Assembly (NCBI GenBank): GCA_036365145.1 | Contig: JAEOAD010002231.1 | Location: 434,001 to 498,000 of the forward strand | DNA: 64,000 nucleotides | DNA from: Orientallactaga sibirica | Lineage: Eukaryota > Chordata > Mammalia > Rodentia > Dipodidae | Reading direction: 5' to 3' | Shown: positions 1-10,854 of the stretch, piece by piece | Layout: each line of letters starts with the position of its first letter | Numbering within the stretch: the stretch's first letter is position 1 | Position numbers and translations under genes: made by a program | The notes under the pieces: model-generated | What the model saw: the letters and a program-made list of their open reading frames with translations, nothing else | What the model was told of the DNA's origin: nothing | The model's database searches: none

Positions 1-585
1 AAGACACTGGACTTCTGCCTCTGTATTTCACACGTACACATATGTGCATGCATACCTACACACACATACGCATACACACACACACAGTACATATATATCA
101 CAAATATACGAATAAATGAGTTCACTTACTGTTCTTATTTTACAATGTTCGAAATTCCAAAGATATAAATGTCCAGATGAAGTTCCTAGGAGGCAATCAA
201 TTCTTCCTTAAAAGATGAAGTTATTTAAATTTTGCATCTACCATGCTATGAAATGTTATTTTCTAGTACATTCTATAAGTGTTGATGAAGATTTAAAACA
301 GTTATTAACTAAGTGTTAAAATAGTACATTTTCCTGTCAGGAAAAACAGGTAACTAGACTGAGTTGTAGGGAAATCTCATTTTCTCTTTCATTTTGAAAA
401 TGATGTTAGAGTGAAATGAATTGTGAAAGTTGATTTATTTGGGGAGTAGTGCTGTGGATTTCTCTTAAGTATTCTCAAAATCTCTAAGATTCCCAGAATC
501 TAAATAATTGCAAATTTGTATCTCTTCATAAAGTACAAAATTTTATAATAGAGGATGCTTTACAATTTTCTTTAAAATTTCTTTA

Positions 586-776
586 AAATATTTAATTAAT
601 TAATTTTTTATTTATTCAAGAGAAAGGGAGACAGAGAATGGGCATGCCAGGGCCTCTAGGCACTGTAAACAAACTCCGGACACATGTGTCATTTGAGCAT
701 CTGGCTTACGTGGGTTCTGGGTCCTTAGGCTGAGCAGGCAAGCTCCTTTACTGCTAAGCCATCTCTCCAACCCTGA
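586..776 (-). mobile_element. B2-like SINE
   Basis: Reverse orientation. The left side is an AT tail (TTTATTTATT) followed by GAGAAAGGGAGACAGAGAATG; the right end reads CTAAGCCATCTCTCCAACCC, the complement of the tRNA-like 5' end. It has diverged moderately from other copies in the window. Confidence 0.85.
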
Positions 777-1511
777 CAATTTTCTTTTCTTTTCTTTTTT
801 TTTCAATTTAGTTTTTAGTTTAGCATGCAAAGTGATGGGTTTTATCATGGCATCTTCACACATAAGTGTTGTTATACTTTGTTCTCATTTGATCCCATCC
901 TCAACTGCTCTCCCCTGTGCTTCCTTTCTGGCTAATTCTCTTTCTTTCCCCACTTAGTTTCAAGATAAAATAAATAACATACGTTATTAGGGTTAATCAC
1001 TGAAATGATCTTTGTGTCACAAGGAGGATTAAGAGAAATAACAGGAAAAAAAGTGTCTATGCCAAGGTCTACAGACAATATTAAAATCAATTCCAAATGT
1101 CTAGTTATTTAAACTGGTGTTTGAGCATATAACATGCAAAATACAGAAATGTTCTTAGATTCTACCTACATTTTGACGCCAATAAGCTGTTTTGAAGAAA
1201 CTTATGTACATTGACTTAATCTTTTATGTATGAGCAATAATGTTGACTACAAAACATGCTTAGAACAAATAGGTACTTTCTTGGTTTGGGTGTTTTATCA
1301 AACTCAAAAAGTTATATATAAATTTTCCCAGAGTGATCTATTATAAGTAATCAGAGATTCTCCTGACTGATGCTTTATCTTGACTTTTCTATTTTATGCA
1401 ATTTTCAGTTCAGATTCATGAACCCCCTCAGTCATGCATAAACAGGCTGTGTAGAACCTGAAAAATTCCCTGAAATTTGTTGTACAGTTTTTGTGAGTGG
1501 GAATAAATTCA

Positions 1512-1513
<2 letters not shown>

Positions 1514-1553
<40 letters not shown>

Positions 1554-1686
1554 TAGAGTGTCGCTCTAGCCCAGGCTGACCTGGAATTCACTATGTAGTC
1601 TCAGACTGGCCTTGAAGTCACAGCAATCCTCCTTCCTCAGCCTCCAGAGTGCTGGGATTAAAGGCGTGCACCACCACGTCTGGCCA
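1514..1686 (-). mobile_element. B1 (7SL-derived) SINE with 39-nt T tract
   Basis: A 39-base T run (the tail in reverse) is followed by GTAGAGTGTCGCTCTAGCCC and ends with GCTGGGATTAAAGGCGTGCA and CCACCACGTCTGGCC, diagnostic of a full-length antisense B1. It lies 190 bp before the microexon at 1876, so its T tract is a potential competitor for splicing factors. Confidence 0.92.
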
Positions 1687-1875
1687 AATTCATTTTTTTG
1701 ATAGTCTCAAAGAGCTCTTGATCTAAATCAGAAAAGATCAGGACTCACTGCGTTCTGAGTAACTTCCATGTTCCTAGCATTATAATGATTGTGATGATCC
1801 TTTAATCCATTATTTGATTATATTAACGAATTTATCTCTCCTTTTTTCAATCTCTCCACCCTTCCCCCTCCACAG

Positions 1876-1883
1876 GTCCTCCT
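1876..1883 (+). CDS. Col25a1: Col25a1 8-nt microexon (Gly-Pro-Pro)
   Basis: An 8-nt exon, GTCCTCCT, lies between a strong acceptor (pyrimidine-rich from about 1838, ending CCTCCACAG at 1875) and a consensus donor GTAAGT at 1884. With one G carried over from a phase-1 upstream exon outside the window it reads Gly-Pro-Pro. That is the triplet I recall immediately before GQPGPQ in collagen XXV alpha 1, and GQPGPQ is what the next exon (38351) encodes. The gene product is a type II transmembrane collagen, shed by furin, implicated in motor innervation of muscle and found in amyloid plaques. This triplet sits in the first collagenous domain, in the ectodomain. Splice signals and sequence are seen directly; the phase-1 junction is inferred, because the upstream exon is not here. 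Eight is not a multiple of three, so skipping would shift the frame. Confidence 0.8.
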
Positions 1884-1889
1884 GTAAGT

Positions 1890-3190
1890 ATATTTGATGA
1901 TTTTGGCTCTTCTACACTACTCAGGATCACGTATGTTAATAAAATCCTTGTTAAGGCATGAAAATATGGTCTATATTTCAGCTAGAAAAACGTTATTGAC
2001 CTTTTAGGAGTACTTAAATCTGGAAAATTATATTTTAAGTATGCAATTTGGGGATCATGTGCTATGTTGGAATTCAGTGTGTGACCATTCCAAAAAAGAA
2101 ACACCTTTTTTTTTTCATTGATCACATACTAATTACTCCCTTGGGAGTTTTGGGATACTGTATGAGGCTTCTGATTTTACGTACTTTCCCTGGAATTCTG
2201 AGGTTTCTTTTGCAAGAAAATCTCCAAGCTACTTCATACTTCTTTTTTCTCCTCTGCTTAAACTTGTATCTGAAATATTTGCATTTGCCTGCCCAGCAAA
2301 TGTAGATGGCAACATGATCTTGGAAGCGATACCCCCTGTGTGCTGAGTCCCTGTCCTCCCTCCTTAGCCAGCACTCCTTTGAAGTCTGCTGGAGTCTTGC
2401 CTGCACAGAGAGCCTGAGGCACAGCCCTTGGAGAGTTGCACTCTCTCTTCTTTCCTTGAGTAGGTCGTAGCTGCAGCATTCCAGTCTGCTTTGCACTCCC
2501 AGGAACAGATTATCTTGTCAACTTCGAGCTCCATGCTTCCTTGAGTAATATCCTGCATATCTGTCGTCTGACCCCTGTGTGTGCACTGTGCCCTGTGTCT
2601 TTACAGTAGCAAGGATCATTGGCCTCAACATACTTTCTCATCCCAGATAGCCAGATTGCTGCAGGGTTCACAGACATCACATTGGCAACTTATCCAAGAG
2701 GCCAGCATGGTCCAGGGAGAGGGCTTAGCCTAGACTCCTTGACTTATACAGAGGAAGCATTGGCTTCCAAATATCTTTTGCAGTCTTCCTGCCATGTTCA
2801 AGAACAGACATAAATCAAGTTCACAATGACTTGCTTCTGTGCCTGACTTTCAGCTCCTGCTTAATGCTCGGCAGATGGCATGCCCCAGATCTAGAAGCCT
2901 TACTCTTTTGCCTACACATGTATGCCACTGGCTTTAAAACTAGAAACAAACCACAGTGCCCTAGAGGAAACTCCCAAGGTTGTAGTCAAAGTAGTGAATT
3001 CAAGGCTGCTTTTTGTGGAATGTGTGTTTGCCATGCCGAGAGGTAGTTAAATTTCATTTCTGCCTTATGTTTACCTACAGGATGTCAGTGTTTCCTCTTT
3101 GGTTTGTTAAAAAATGGAAGTAGCCACATTGGTAATATTTTCCTGATAATCTCTTAGACATGTGTTCTGCTAAAAGATTTTTGTTTTTTT
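1890..3190. other. Intron sequence, no repeat recognised
   Basis: About 1.3 kb with short overlapping open frames on both strands at 2050-3050. None has splice sites, domain signatures or codon bias that I recognise. The 2290-2620 part is GC-richer than its surroundings and may be an old repeat I cannot name. Confidence 0.4.
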
Positions 3191-3194
3191 TTTC

Positions 3195-3415
3195 TCTTAT
3201 GTACAAAGAAAACTAATGTTATTAAGCCCCTAGTATGTGATGTATAGTATTCAAGGCTCTTTACACATAACATTTTATTTTGTTACTAGCAGTCGCCTGA
3301 TGTTACCAGTCCCATTGTCAGTGAGGGGACATGTGTTGATAGAGGTCAATGACCTATGGCCACAGAACTAGAAGTTAAAGTTTAAGACACTATCTGTGTC
3401 TGAATTTAGAAATTT
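3195..3415 (+). mobile_element. MIR-like ancient SINE
   Basis: The order of segments fits MIR: CTCTTTACACATAACATTTT, then AGTCCCATTGTCAGTGAGGG, then ATGACCTATGGCCACAGAAC and TAGAAGTTAAAG. Each piece is a degraded form of the MIR core and its 3' part. Highly diverged. Confidence 0.6.
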
Positions 3416-3939
3416 CAGCTTCCTGCTTTAGTACTTATGAATTCTGAGTGTGTTGTACTGCAGATCATTATTAGACAAATGGCAAAGTATGAGTCAGATC
3501 AAATTCTTGACATAAATAATTGTATGTAACAAAAGCTTGACCAGACAGTGGGTAATGTATAAAGCAAGCATTGACACTATTCTACCTCAATTGCATTTTA
3601 AATGATTCATGATATTAATAGCAAACTGCATCAAATAATTGTAATCATGAGATTACAAATCAAAGAGATAACACAGTGACTATGTTATCTTTACTGATCA
3701 AACGGAGTAATACTATGTTACTTTAAAAAAGATAACTTGAGTCCCCTTGTGGATTGAATATCCTATAATGAAATCCTTTTGAGCCTCTAATTTCTAAATC
3801 CCTATCCAGGATTTCTAGGAAGTCTCTATCATCTATCAAATTTTCTTTAGAATTGGGAGCTTTACAGAAAATTTCTACCATATTTCTTATATGAATAACT
3901 GTCAATGACCAGTGGAATGGTTAGGATCAGATAGAGTTA

Positions 3940-5805
3940 TTTTAAAATTTATTGATCTTTATTAATATACAAAAAAGTAGGTTTCAGTATGATGGGTTTT
4001 TCAAACCAAGTTTATTTCCTTTTCCCATTCTTTTCCCACCCCCTCCTTGCCTTATGACTACCCCCACCCACCATGGCCTCCTTTCCATTTTCATTCTCTT
4101 GCCCATTCTCATCACCTCTTGTTCCCCTCTCATGGTCTTCTGTATACTTGCATGTCCTATAGCTGCTCTTGGCTCTCCTTATTTATATAACACAAACATT
4201 AAAAGTTAAGATTCACATATGGGAGAGAACATGTGATTTTTGTGTTTCAGGACCTGGGATACCTCACTTGGTAAAACTTTTTTCCAGTTCCATCCATTTT
4301 TCTACAAATTTTATAACAATTTTTCTGTACAGCTGAGTAAAATTCCATTGTGTACATGTACCACTGCTTTATTATCCAATTGATAGACATCTCAGTTGAT
4401 TCCATTTCCTAGTATTGTGACTAGAGCAGTAATGGACATGGATGTGCAAGTATCTTGGTTGTAGGGTTTAGAGTCACTTCGATGTATGCTCAGAAGTGGT
4501 TTAGTTGACTCATTTTGTAGTTCTAATTTTAGCTTTTTGAGGAACACCCACACATACATCCCACCACATACATCCTTATTAGCATTTTTGTCATTAGCTT
4601 TCTTTATAGCTATTTTAAAGGAGTAAGATGTTGAACTTTTTTAATGTTTGTCATTTGCATTTTTCTTTTGAGAACTGCTTGATTATTTAATTTGCCCATT
4701 ATTGATTGGCAGCTTTATTTTGTTGAAGCTTAATTAATTTGTTGTATCTTAAAAATTTATTTATTTGATGTTTAATTTACATATATATATAAATACATGT
4801 TTGCTTTGTTGTGCAAAAATGTTATAATATCATAGAATCCCATGTTGATTCTTGGGACTATTTCCTGTGCCATTGGAGTCCTGTTCAGAAAGTTTACACC
4901 TATACCTTTAACTTCCAGTGTATTTCCGATATTTTCCATTAGTAGTTTCAGCCTTTCTGGTTTTAAATTAATTCGAATTGATTTTTGTGCAGGGTGAGAG
5001 ATGTGAATTTAATTTCATTTTTTTCTAAGTGGATATCCAATTTTAAGCTTTATTTATTTATTTACTTATTTTTCAAAAGATCATACTTTTTTTTCTTTTC
5101 CTCTGTTCCCTTTTCTCTGGGGCCCTCCTCTGTGAGGTTATGGGATTTAGTGTGGATCATGAAAGCTTCAGTAATAGGTGTTCCTTTTTTCCAGTCTATA
5201 TTTTTGTCAACTATTGTTGCCAACTATACTTTTGAGGCCTTTTCAAAAATTAAGTGACCATAGCTGTATGTGTTTGTTTCTGGGTTCGTTACCCTATTCC
5301 ACTCATCTTTAGGTCTATTTTTGTGCTCAATATCCTGCTATCTTTGTCACTGTGACTATATAGGATAATTTTAATTTCAGATTCAGGATTGTGACCACTA
5401 TTTGTGGTCTTTTGTGGTTCCATATAAATTGTTGGATTGTTCTTGTTCTAAGAAAAATGTCATTGGAACTTTGCTGGGAATTGCATTGAACCTGCAGATT
5501 ACTATTGGTAATATTGCCATTTTCACAATATTATTCTACCAATCCAGGAACATGGAAGATCTTTTCAATGTCTGGTATCTTATTGCATTTCTTTTTTCAT
5601 TGTCTCAAAATTTTCTTTGTTAGAGATCTTTCACATCCTTTGTGAGGCTTATTCGCAGATATTTTATTTTCTTGGAGAGTTATTATACATGAGATATCAT
5701 TCCTAGTTTTTTTCCCAGCATCTTCACTGTTGGAATGTGTAAAAGCTATTGATAGTTCTGTGTTGATTGTTTATTCTCCTACTTTGCTGGTAGCTGGACT
5801 TAATA
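3940..5805 (-). mobile_element. L1 fragment, ORF2 and 3' end, antisense
   Basis: Reads as reverse complement of L1: GTGTACATGTACC with the adjoining ATTCCATT (complement of the L1 GTACACAATGGAAT motif) near 4345, then ORF2 segments at 5280-5680 such as TTTCAATGTCTGGTATCTTA. Positions 5075-5190 resemble the L1 3'-UTR repeats elsewhere in the window, so more than one L1 fragment may be joined here. Frames are broken throughout. Dead copy. Confidence 0.75.
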
Positions 5806-5844
5806 ATTGTCTAGAAGCAATATCCAAACATTGACAATTTTAAT

Positions 5845-6087
5845 TTCTTTTTTTAATTTGTTTTTATTTTTGAGAGAGAGAAAGAGACAGAGAGACAGAG
5901 AGAGACAGAGGGAGAAACAGAAAATTGATGTGCCAGGGCCTCAGCCACTGAAATTGAACTCCAGATGCTTGCACCACCTAGTGAGCATGTGCAACCTTGC
6001 ACTTGCTGTACCTTTTTGCACCTGGCCTACATGGGTACTTAGGCTTTGCAGGCAAGTTCCTTAACCCCCAAGCCAACTCTACAGCCT
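5845..6087 (-). mobile_element. B2-like SINE inserted in L1
   Basis: A T-rich tail, a GA-rich run (5872-5922), then TGTGCCAGGGCCTCAGCCAC and a right end CAAGCCAACTCTACAGCC. It sits within or at the edge of the antisense L1, so it is younger than that L1. Flanks TTTTAATTTCT on the left and ACTTTAATTTCTCG on the right suggest a target duplication. Confidence 0.82.
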
Positions 6088-6350
6088 AACAACTTTAATT
6101 TCTCGTGGCCTTATTCTCCTATTTTAGCATCACTTTAATTTTATGGGTAGTTTTTCTTTCCATTTATTGTTCATGGGCAGCTTATGCACTTCTAATTTTA
6201 GAAAAAATATTTCACAAACTATATATCGTTTTAGAATTTTTATTTTCACAAGTAAAACATCAAATAAAAACTGGTACTTATCACTTTGACTGCAGTTGCC
6301 CTTGCTTTTCTATTCTCTCTCTCTCTCCCTCACATACATACATACATATA
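6088..6350 (-). mobile_element. Possible continuation of the L1 fragment
   Basis: AT-rich sequence in the style of antisense L1 ORF2 continues after the SINE. The assignment is weak and rests on context. A short CT and CATA repeat (6314-6350) closes it. Confidence 0.35.
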
Positions 6351-6351
6351 T

Positions 6352-6503
6352 TTCTTTTTGGCTTTTCAAGTAGGATCTTGCTCTAGCCCAAGCTGATCTG
6401 GAATTCACTATGTACTCTCAGGCTGGCCTCAAAATCACCACTGTCGTCCTACCTCATCCTTCTGAATGCTAAGATTAAAGGTGTGCACCACCATGCCCAG
6501 TCA
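6352..6503 (-). mobile_element. B1 SINE
   Basis: Antisense B1: CTTGCTCTAGCCCAAGCTGA, GGAATTCACTATGTACTCTC, and right end AAGGTGTGCACCACCATGCC. Several substitutions against the copy at 1514. Confidence 0.88.
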
Positions 6504-7985
6504 TCATTCTATATTCTCAATATAAAGGCCAAAAGTAGTCTGAGAAGTGAAATCGTCTTGCTTCTGGTGAGCGATCCTTGGCATAGAGCCTATACAAGGA
6601 AATCCTTCAACTTCCTCCTTGCTGAGCTTCGTGGTGTCATATGAACAGAAAAATGATGGTGTATAACCTGAGGTCCTCATGCATTTTTTTCTCTTTGATT
6701 TTGAAATGTACTCTGCTGCTACAAAAAGGTAGGATTTGGCACATTGTAGTGAATAAACAATATGTGGGGTGGCTGGCAAGCAATGACATACTTCTTGTCT
6801 CTGAGTGCCACTAAAAGTCACCTTTCTAATTACCCTTGAAGTGATATTCTGAGGATTGAAAAAGAATGAAAAGTCCATATTTAATGATAATACTTAACAG
6901 CAGTTTCATGTTTATATTATCATTTGATATATTTGGAAAAAAATATACATGTCATACTAGAATTATGTGAAAATACATAAATGTTTCTCTTGTCAGTTTC
7001 CATATTCTTGCATATTGAGATCATTTATAATTTAAAACTTGAAATGCAACTTTAATTAGATTTAATATATCAAACTCTGTAGGTAGCTGTTTAGTCTTAC
7101 CTGTTTTGGGAAAATGGTATTTCAACTACAAGTGTCTCCATTATAAACAGCAGCAATGGAGCAGTTTTATAATGTATACAATTTGGTTTTATGTAAATGT
7201 CAGAAGCTCTTTCTATTTTAGTTCTCACAAGGATAGCACTTGTTAGACTCTTGTCCTACAGAACTTTGTATGGGTACTCATATTTTGTTCACTAAATGAT
7301 GTGCCTGACCATTGTGCTTCCTAGCCATGCAATTGCACAATCCTTTTTGCATATCTTAAAAACATCCCTATGGAAATAAAAAAAGGAAATCAGAATTTAT
7401 AAAATGATGTCAGAGTTTTCGAAAGGAGCCAAGTTCCTTTCATATTTCAGTTGTTTTCAGAGGCAATTGAGAACGCAGTCTCCCTGTCCTTTTGTCCCAA
7501 AAGGAAGTGCCATTCTAATATTCACAGGTCATAGAATTGAACAAGTCCAATAATTGTAGCCAGAAGAGAGTCAGGAGACCCTTCTTTCACTGGCTGTTGT
7601 ATTTGTATGGGTCCTTCAAGCCCTATAATTATTCTTGACTGACAGAGATATGATGTTATTGTTGGTAGCTTGAACCCTCTGAGGTGTGAAATCCGACACT
7701 GGTGTGTAGTCTGTTTTGTTCCATCCACCTTCAACAATTGTCAAGTTAGTTTGAACCTTAGAATCTTGTTGACAGATGAATGAAGCAGACTTGGCCAAGT
7801 TAAGCTTGCAGTACTGAGTCTGTCAATGTGGTAGATGAATTAGGAAAAGAAATCTTTGTCAAATTTTTAGATGAAAAAACTCTGACATCTTACTTCATAA
7901 TGAAAAGAAGCTATATGAATTTTAATTTATAAGTTACTCTTTTTTAGGTATGACTATAGCTAATTACAGCTGCCTACTTTTTGAC
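6504..7985. other. Unique intron sequence
   Basis: About 1.5 kb without a recognised repeat. Two antisense open stretches (6504-6878 and 7522-7798) have coding-like composition but no known signature and contain stops; see findings. Confidence 0.4.
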
Positions 7986-7987
7986 AT

Positions 7988-8120
7988 TTTGTATAACAAT
8001 TCCCATACCATCCTCATAATCATGACTTACTCTACCTGTTTCCAAATAGAAACAGAGGCTTGGGCCAGTAAGTGATTTGTCAGAGGATACACATCAGGAA
8101 CTGGAATTTGAGTTCAGGTG
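7988..8120 (+). mobile_element. MIR-like fragment
   Basis: AAACAGAGGCTTGGGCCAGT followed by AAGTGATTTGTCAGAGGATA and GGAACTGGAATTTGAGTTCA is a degraded form of the MIR 3' half. Confidence 0.6.
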
Positions 8121-8124
8121 TGGC

Positions 8125-8955
8125 TTTCCTCAAAGTTAATTTTCTTCACATTTCCAAAAGATGTTTTTCACGCCAGTACAGTATTAATAGTACCATCTTC
8201 CTTCTCAGAGCCTTACTTGTTGAACCCTGTCCTGTCCTCTCTGTGTGTGGGTACATTAAGCTCTCTATTTGCAGAAAATACATCTTGCATATATTCTTTT
8301 CATACTGTCACTTAAAAATAAACTTACATGTCACCTAAGTCACATCACATAAAAGCAAATTTTCTCAAAGTGTGAACTGAGCTTTGCCCCTTGAGTCAAA
8401 GAAACTAGGAAAATATGTTCATGAAGTTTCTCAGAAACTACTGTACCCATTACTTCTTTTTTACATTTCTGCTTAATTTAAAAAAAAAAAAAAAAACATT
8501 TTTATTTCTCTTTCAACTTACCAAATGTGCTTTTGAATATGTAGTGGCTGTTTCTTTGTTCTATAGCAATAGAGCACTGTTTTTTTTAATAGAGGCCAAA
8601 ACATCTGTCTTATAAGTAGAGCATTAGTCTTGAATCTTACACTAAGACATTGAGATAAATTTAGTTTTCATAACATTCACCTTTAATAATCCAAAGAAAC
8701 ATAACCTAGAGAATTAATTTGTGTTTATGTACTTATTGGGGTGTAGAGTTATAGGAGGATGGCAGTAAGCTGACCCAGTTCGTGAATCCATTTTGAGATC
8801 TTGCACACAAATTTGTCTCCTGCAAAAGAAGGTAGAGAAGTGAACCTAGACTGTGAAATCTCACAGTGCAGAGTCCCCAGCTGCTTCTGTTTTGAGCGGT
8901 TCAGGACACCATGTTTGTAGATATCAGAGTTCAGCAGCAGTTTATTTAAATGCTT
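8125..8955. other. Unique intron sequence
   Basis: AT-rich intron with a poly-A run at about 8480-8497. I see no repeat, exon or regulatory pattern that I can name. Confidence 0.4.
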
Positions 8956-8970
8956 TCTCTGTTACTTTTT

Positions 8971-9216
8971 TGGCGCGGGGGGGGCACAGAGAGACAGAGG
9001 GAGAGGAAGACAGATAGAGATGGGCGTGCCAGCAGCCTCTCAGCTGCTGCGAAAGAAATCCAGATGTGTGCACTCCCTTGTGGTCAAGTGTGGCATTGTG
9101 CCCCTTTGCATCTGGCTAAATGTGGGACCTGGAGATTGGAACCGCTGAAGATTGGAACCAGCATTCTTAGGCTTAGGAGGTAGGTACCTTAACTGCTAAG
9201 CCATCTCTCCAGCCCT
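8971..9216 (-). mobile_element. B2-like SINE, second form, with target duplication
   Basis: Contains CAGCAGCCTCTCAGCTGCTG and CACTCCCTTGTGGTCAAGTG, marks of the second B2-like form in the window, and ends CTAAGCCATCTCTCCAGCCC. The 14-nt CTCTGTTACTTTTT occurs at 8957-8970 and again at 9217-9230, an exact target-site duplication that fixes the boundaries. Confidence 0.93.
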
Positions 9217-9794
9217 CTCTGTTACTTTTTATGATTACAGTGCCAGGTGAAGCAGGCTTTTAGAATTCTGAAAGTTGCAAAAATGATGGGTAAATTTGAG
9301 ATAAATCACTATTTTAAAGTTCCTTTTTTAAAAAAAAAAAGTAAAAAGGAAGATTATATATATACATACATATATATAATTTTTCTTTGTAACATTGTTT
9401 TCTTGTGTACTATTTCTGCATACAGTCTGTCTTAGGATAACTGACACTGTTCTATCAGATAAACATTGAGATGCTACTGGGTTACCACAATGAAAATGTG
9501 TTTCTTCTGTGTGTGCCAGTGTGATGCTTCTTACAAGTGGCTCCCCTGGACTTGCACAGATAGCCACCAAGTAGATAATGAAGGAGAGCAGAGGGTCAGA
9601 TGAGAGGATCCCTTTGCCCAGCACTGGAAGTACAGGATGTTATAGATAATGTCCCTTCCAACCACAGACTTGACAAAAGTCAGGACAGATGTCCATTGTT
9701 CATAAACTACAAAGGAGTTAGAGAAAGGTAGCTGGGCTTAAAAGAAAAGATAAATGGAGAAGTAAAGTGAGATGGAAGCTAAATGAGTGATCAT

Positions 9795-10003
9795 TTTAAA
9801 AGTATTTTATTTATTTGTGTGTTTGAAGGAGAGAGGCAGATAGAGGACAGAATGGGCTTGTCAGGGCCTCCAGCCACTGCAAATGAACTCCAGATGCATG
9901 TGCCACCTTGTGCATCTGGCTTACATGGGTACTGGGGAGTCAAACCTGGGTCCTTTGGCTTCACAGGTGAGGTACCTTAACCACTTAACCATCTCTCCAG
10001 CCT
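9795..10003 (-). mobile_element. B2-like SINE, first form
   Basis: Tail TTTTATTTATTTGTG, then GGCCTCCAGCCACTGCAAAT and CATGTGCCACCTTGTGCATC, ending TTAACCATCTCTCCAGCC. It lacks the CAGCTGCTG block of the other form. Confidence 0.9.
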
Positions 10004-10065
10004 AAGAGTAATCGTTTTTAAATTAAAAGAAAAAAAAGTAAAGTAGGTAGTACAAGGCAGTCAAA

Positions 10066-10155
10066 CTTTTTTTTTTTTTTTTTCATTTCTGGGATCAAAT
10101 GCAGGGCTTGTATGCTAGGAAAGTGCTCTAACATTGAGCTGTTACACCAGTTTCC
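10066..10155 (-). mobile_element. ID-like SINE fragment
   Basis: A T run is followed by TTTCTGGGATCAAATGCAGG and GCTTGTATGCTAGGAAAGTG, the antisense ID (tRNA-Ala-derived) pattern, ending near CTGTTACACCAG. Confidence 0.6.
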
Positions 10156-10159
10156 TGTA

Positions 10160-10850
10160 AAATTCCTAAAAAGACATTTCTTAAAACATAACTTGTTTTG
10201 ATAGTTAGATACCTGCATGCCGTTCTGACAGTTAGTCTGCTAACAAGTGACACATCATTCCACCATATTTTCTTGTCACCAAAGTCTTAGCTACATTGTT
10301 GAATTCTTCAGACTGTGTGGCTATGAAGACATGTAAAGATTTTATGTGACAAATTAGGGAAGTAATTGTTCCTGTGTATCTGTGCAGTGGTGACTATGCA
10401 TGTTCAAGAAGGCCTCCTTGAAATAAAGCACTCTTACAGTGCTGGCGGGACACACATTTGATGAAATATTTTGAAACAGGTCAAATGCTTGATTTGAGGA
10501 GTTATTGTCTCCTCAAGAAATGCTCAGGATTTAATAATATTCAGCAGGATGTGATCACAAAGGGGCCGTCCGTGTCCCTATACCTCCAAAGTCACCACTC
10601 AAAATGCTATAATTCCCATCATTCAGAAATGGTTCCTGCCTACTTTCTGGTCTGTGGATAATGAACACTGTGAAGCTCTCCTATATTTGACCTAAATTAA
10701 CTAAATGCAGTATCAATATGAATTGGTTTGTGAACCCTAACATGGAAAGAATTCCTTCCTTTCATTATTAAAGAAACTTTAATTCATTCTTTGATTGATT
10801 TAAGGAGAAAACATCAAGCCATGAAATCTAAAGTGTCCTAGATTACCTAT
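10160..10850. other. Unique intron sequence
   Basis: About 690 bases with no recognised repeat, exon or RNA gene. Confidence 0.4.
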
Positions 10851-10854
10851 ATGT

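Larger units (their letters stand above)
1..1875 (+). other. Col25a1: 3' part of a Col25a1 intron
   Basis: No exon is visible before the microexon at 1876. The stretch starts with a short CA/TACA-rich segment (about 30-100) and is otherwise AT-rich intron with one B2-like SINE and one B1 SINE. Positions 780-1510 look non-repetitive and I see nothing functional in them. The last 40 bases form the pyrimidine tract of the microexon acceptor. Confidence 0.7.

Noticed and set aside
2122..2496. 124-codon minus frame and overlapping frames at 2258-2558
   Set aside because: Several overlapping open frames on one strand, no domain, no splice context and no codon bias; typical of chance in moderately GC-rich intron.
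6504..6878. 124-codon minus frame
   Set aside because: No recognised family; its downstream end runs up against a B1 SINE. Kept only as unique intron sequence.
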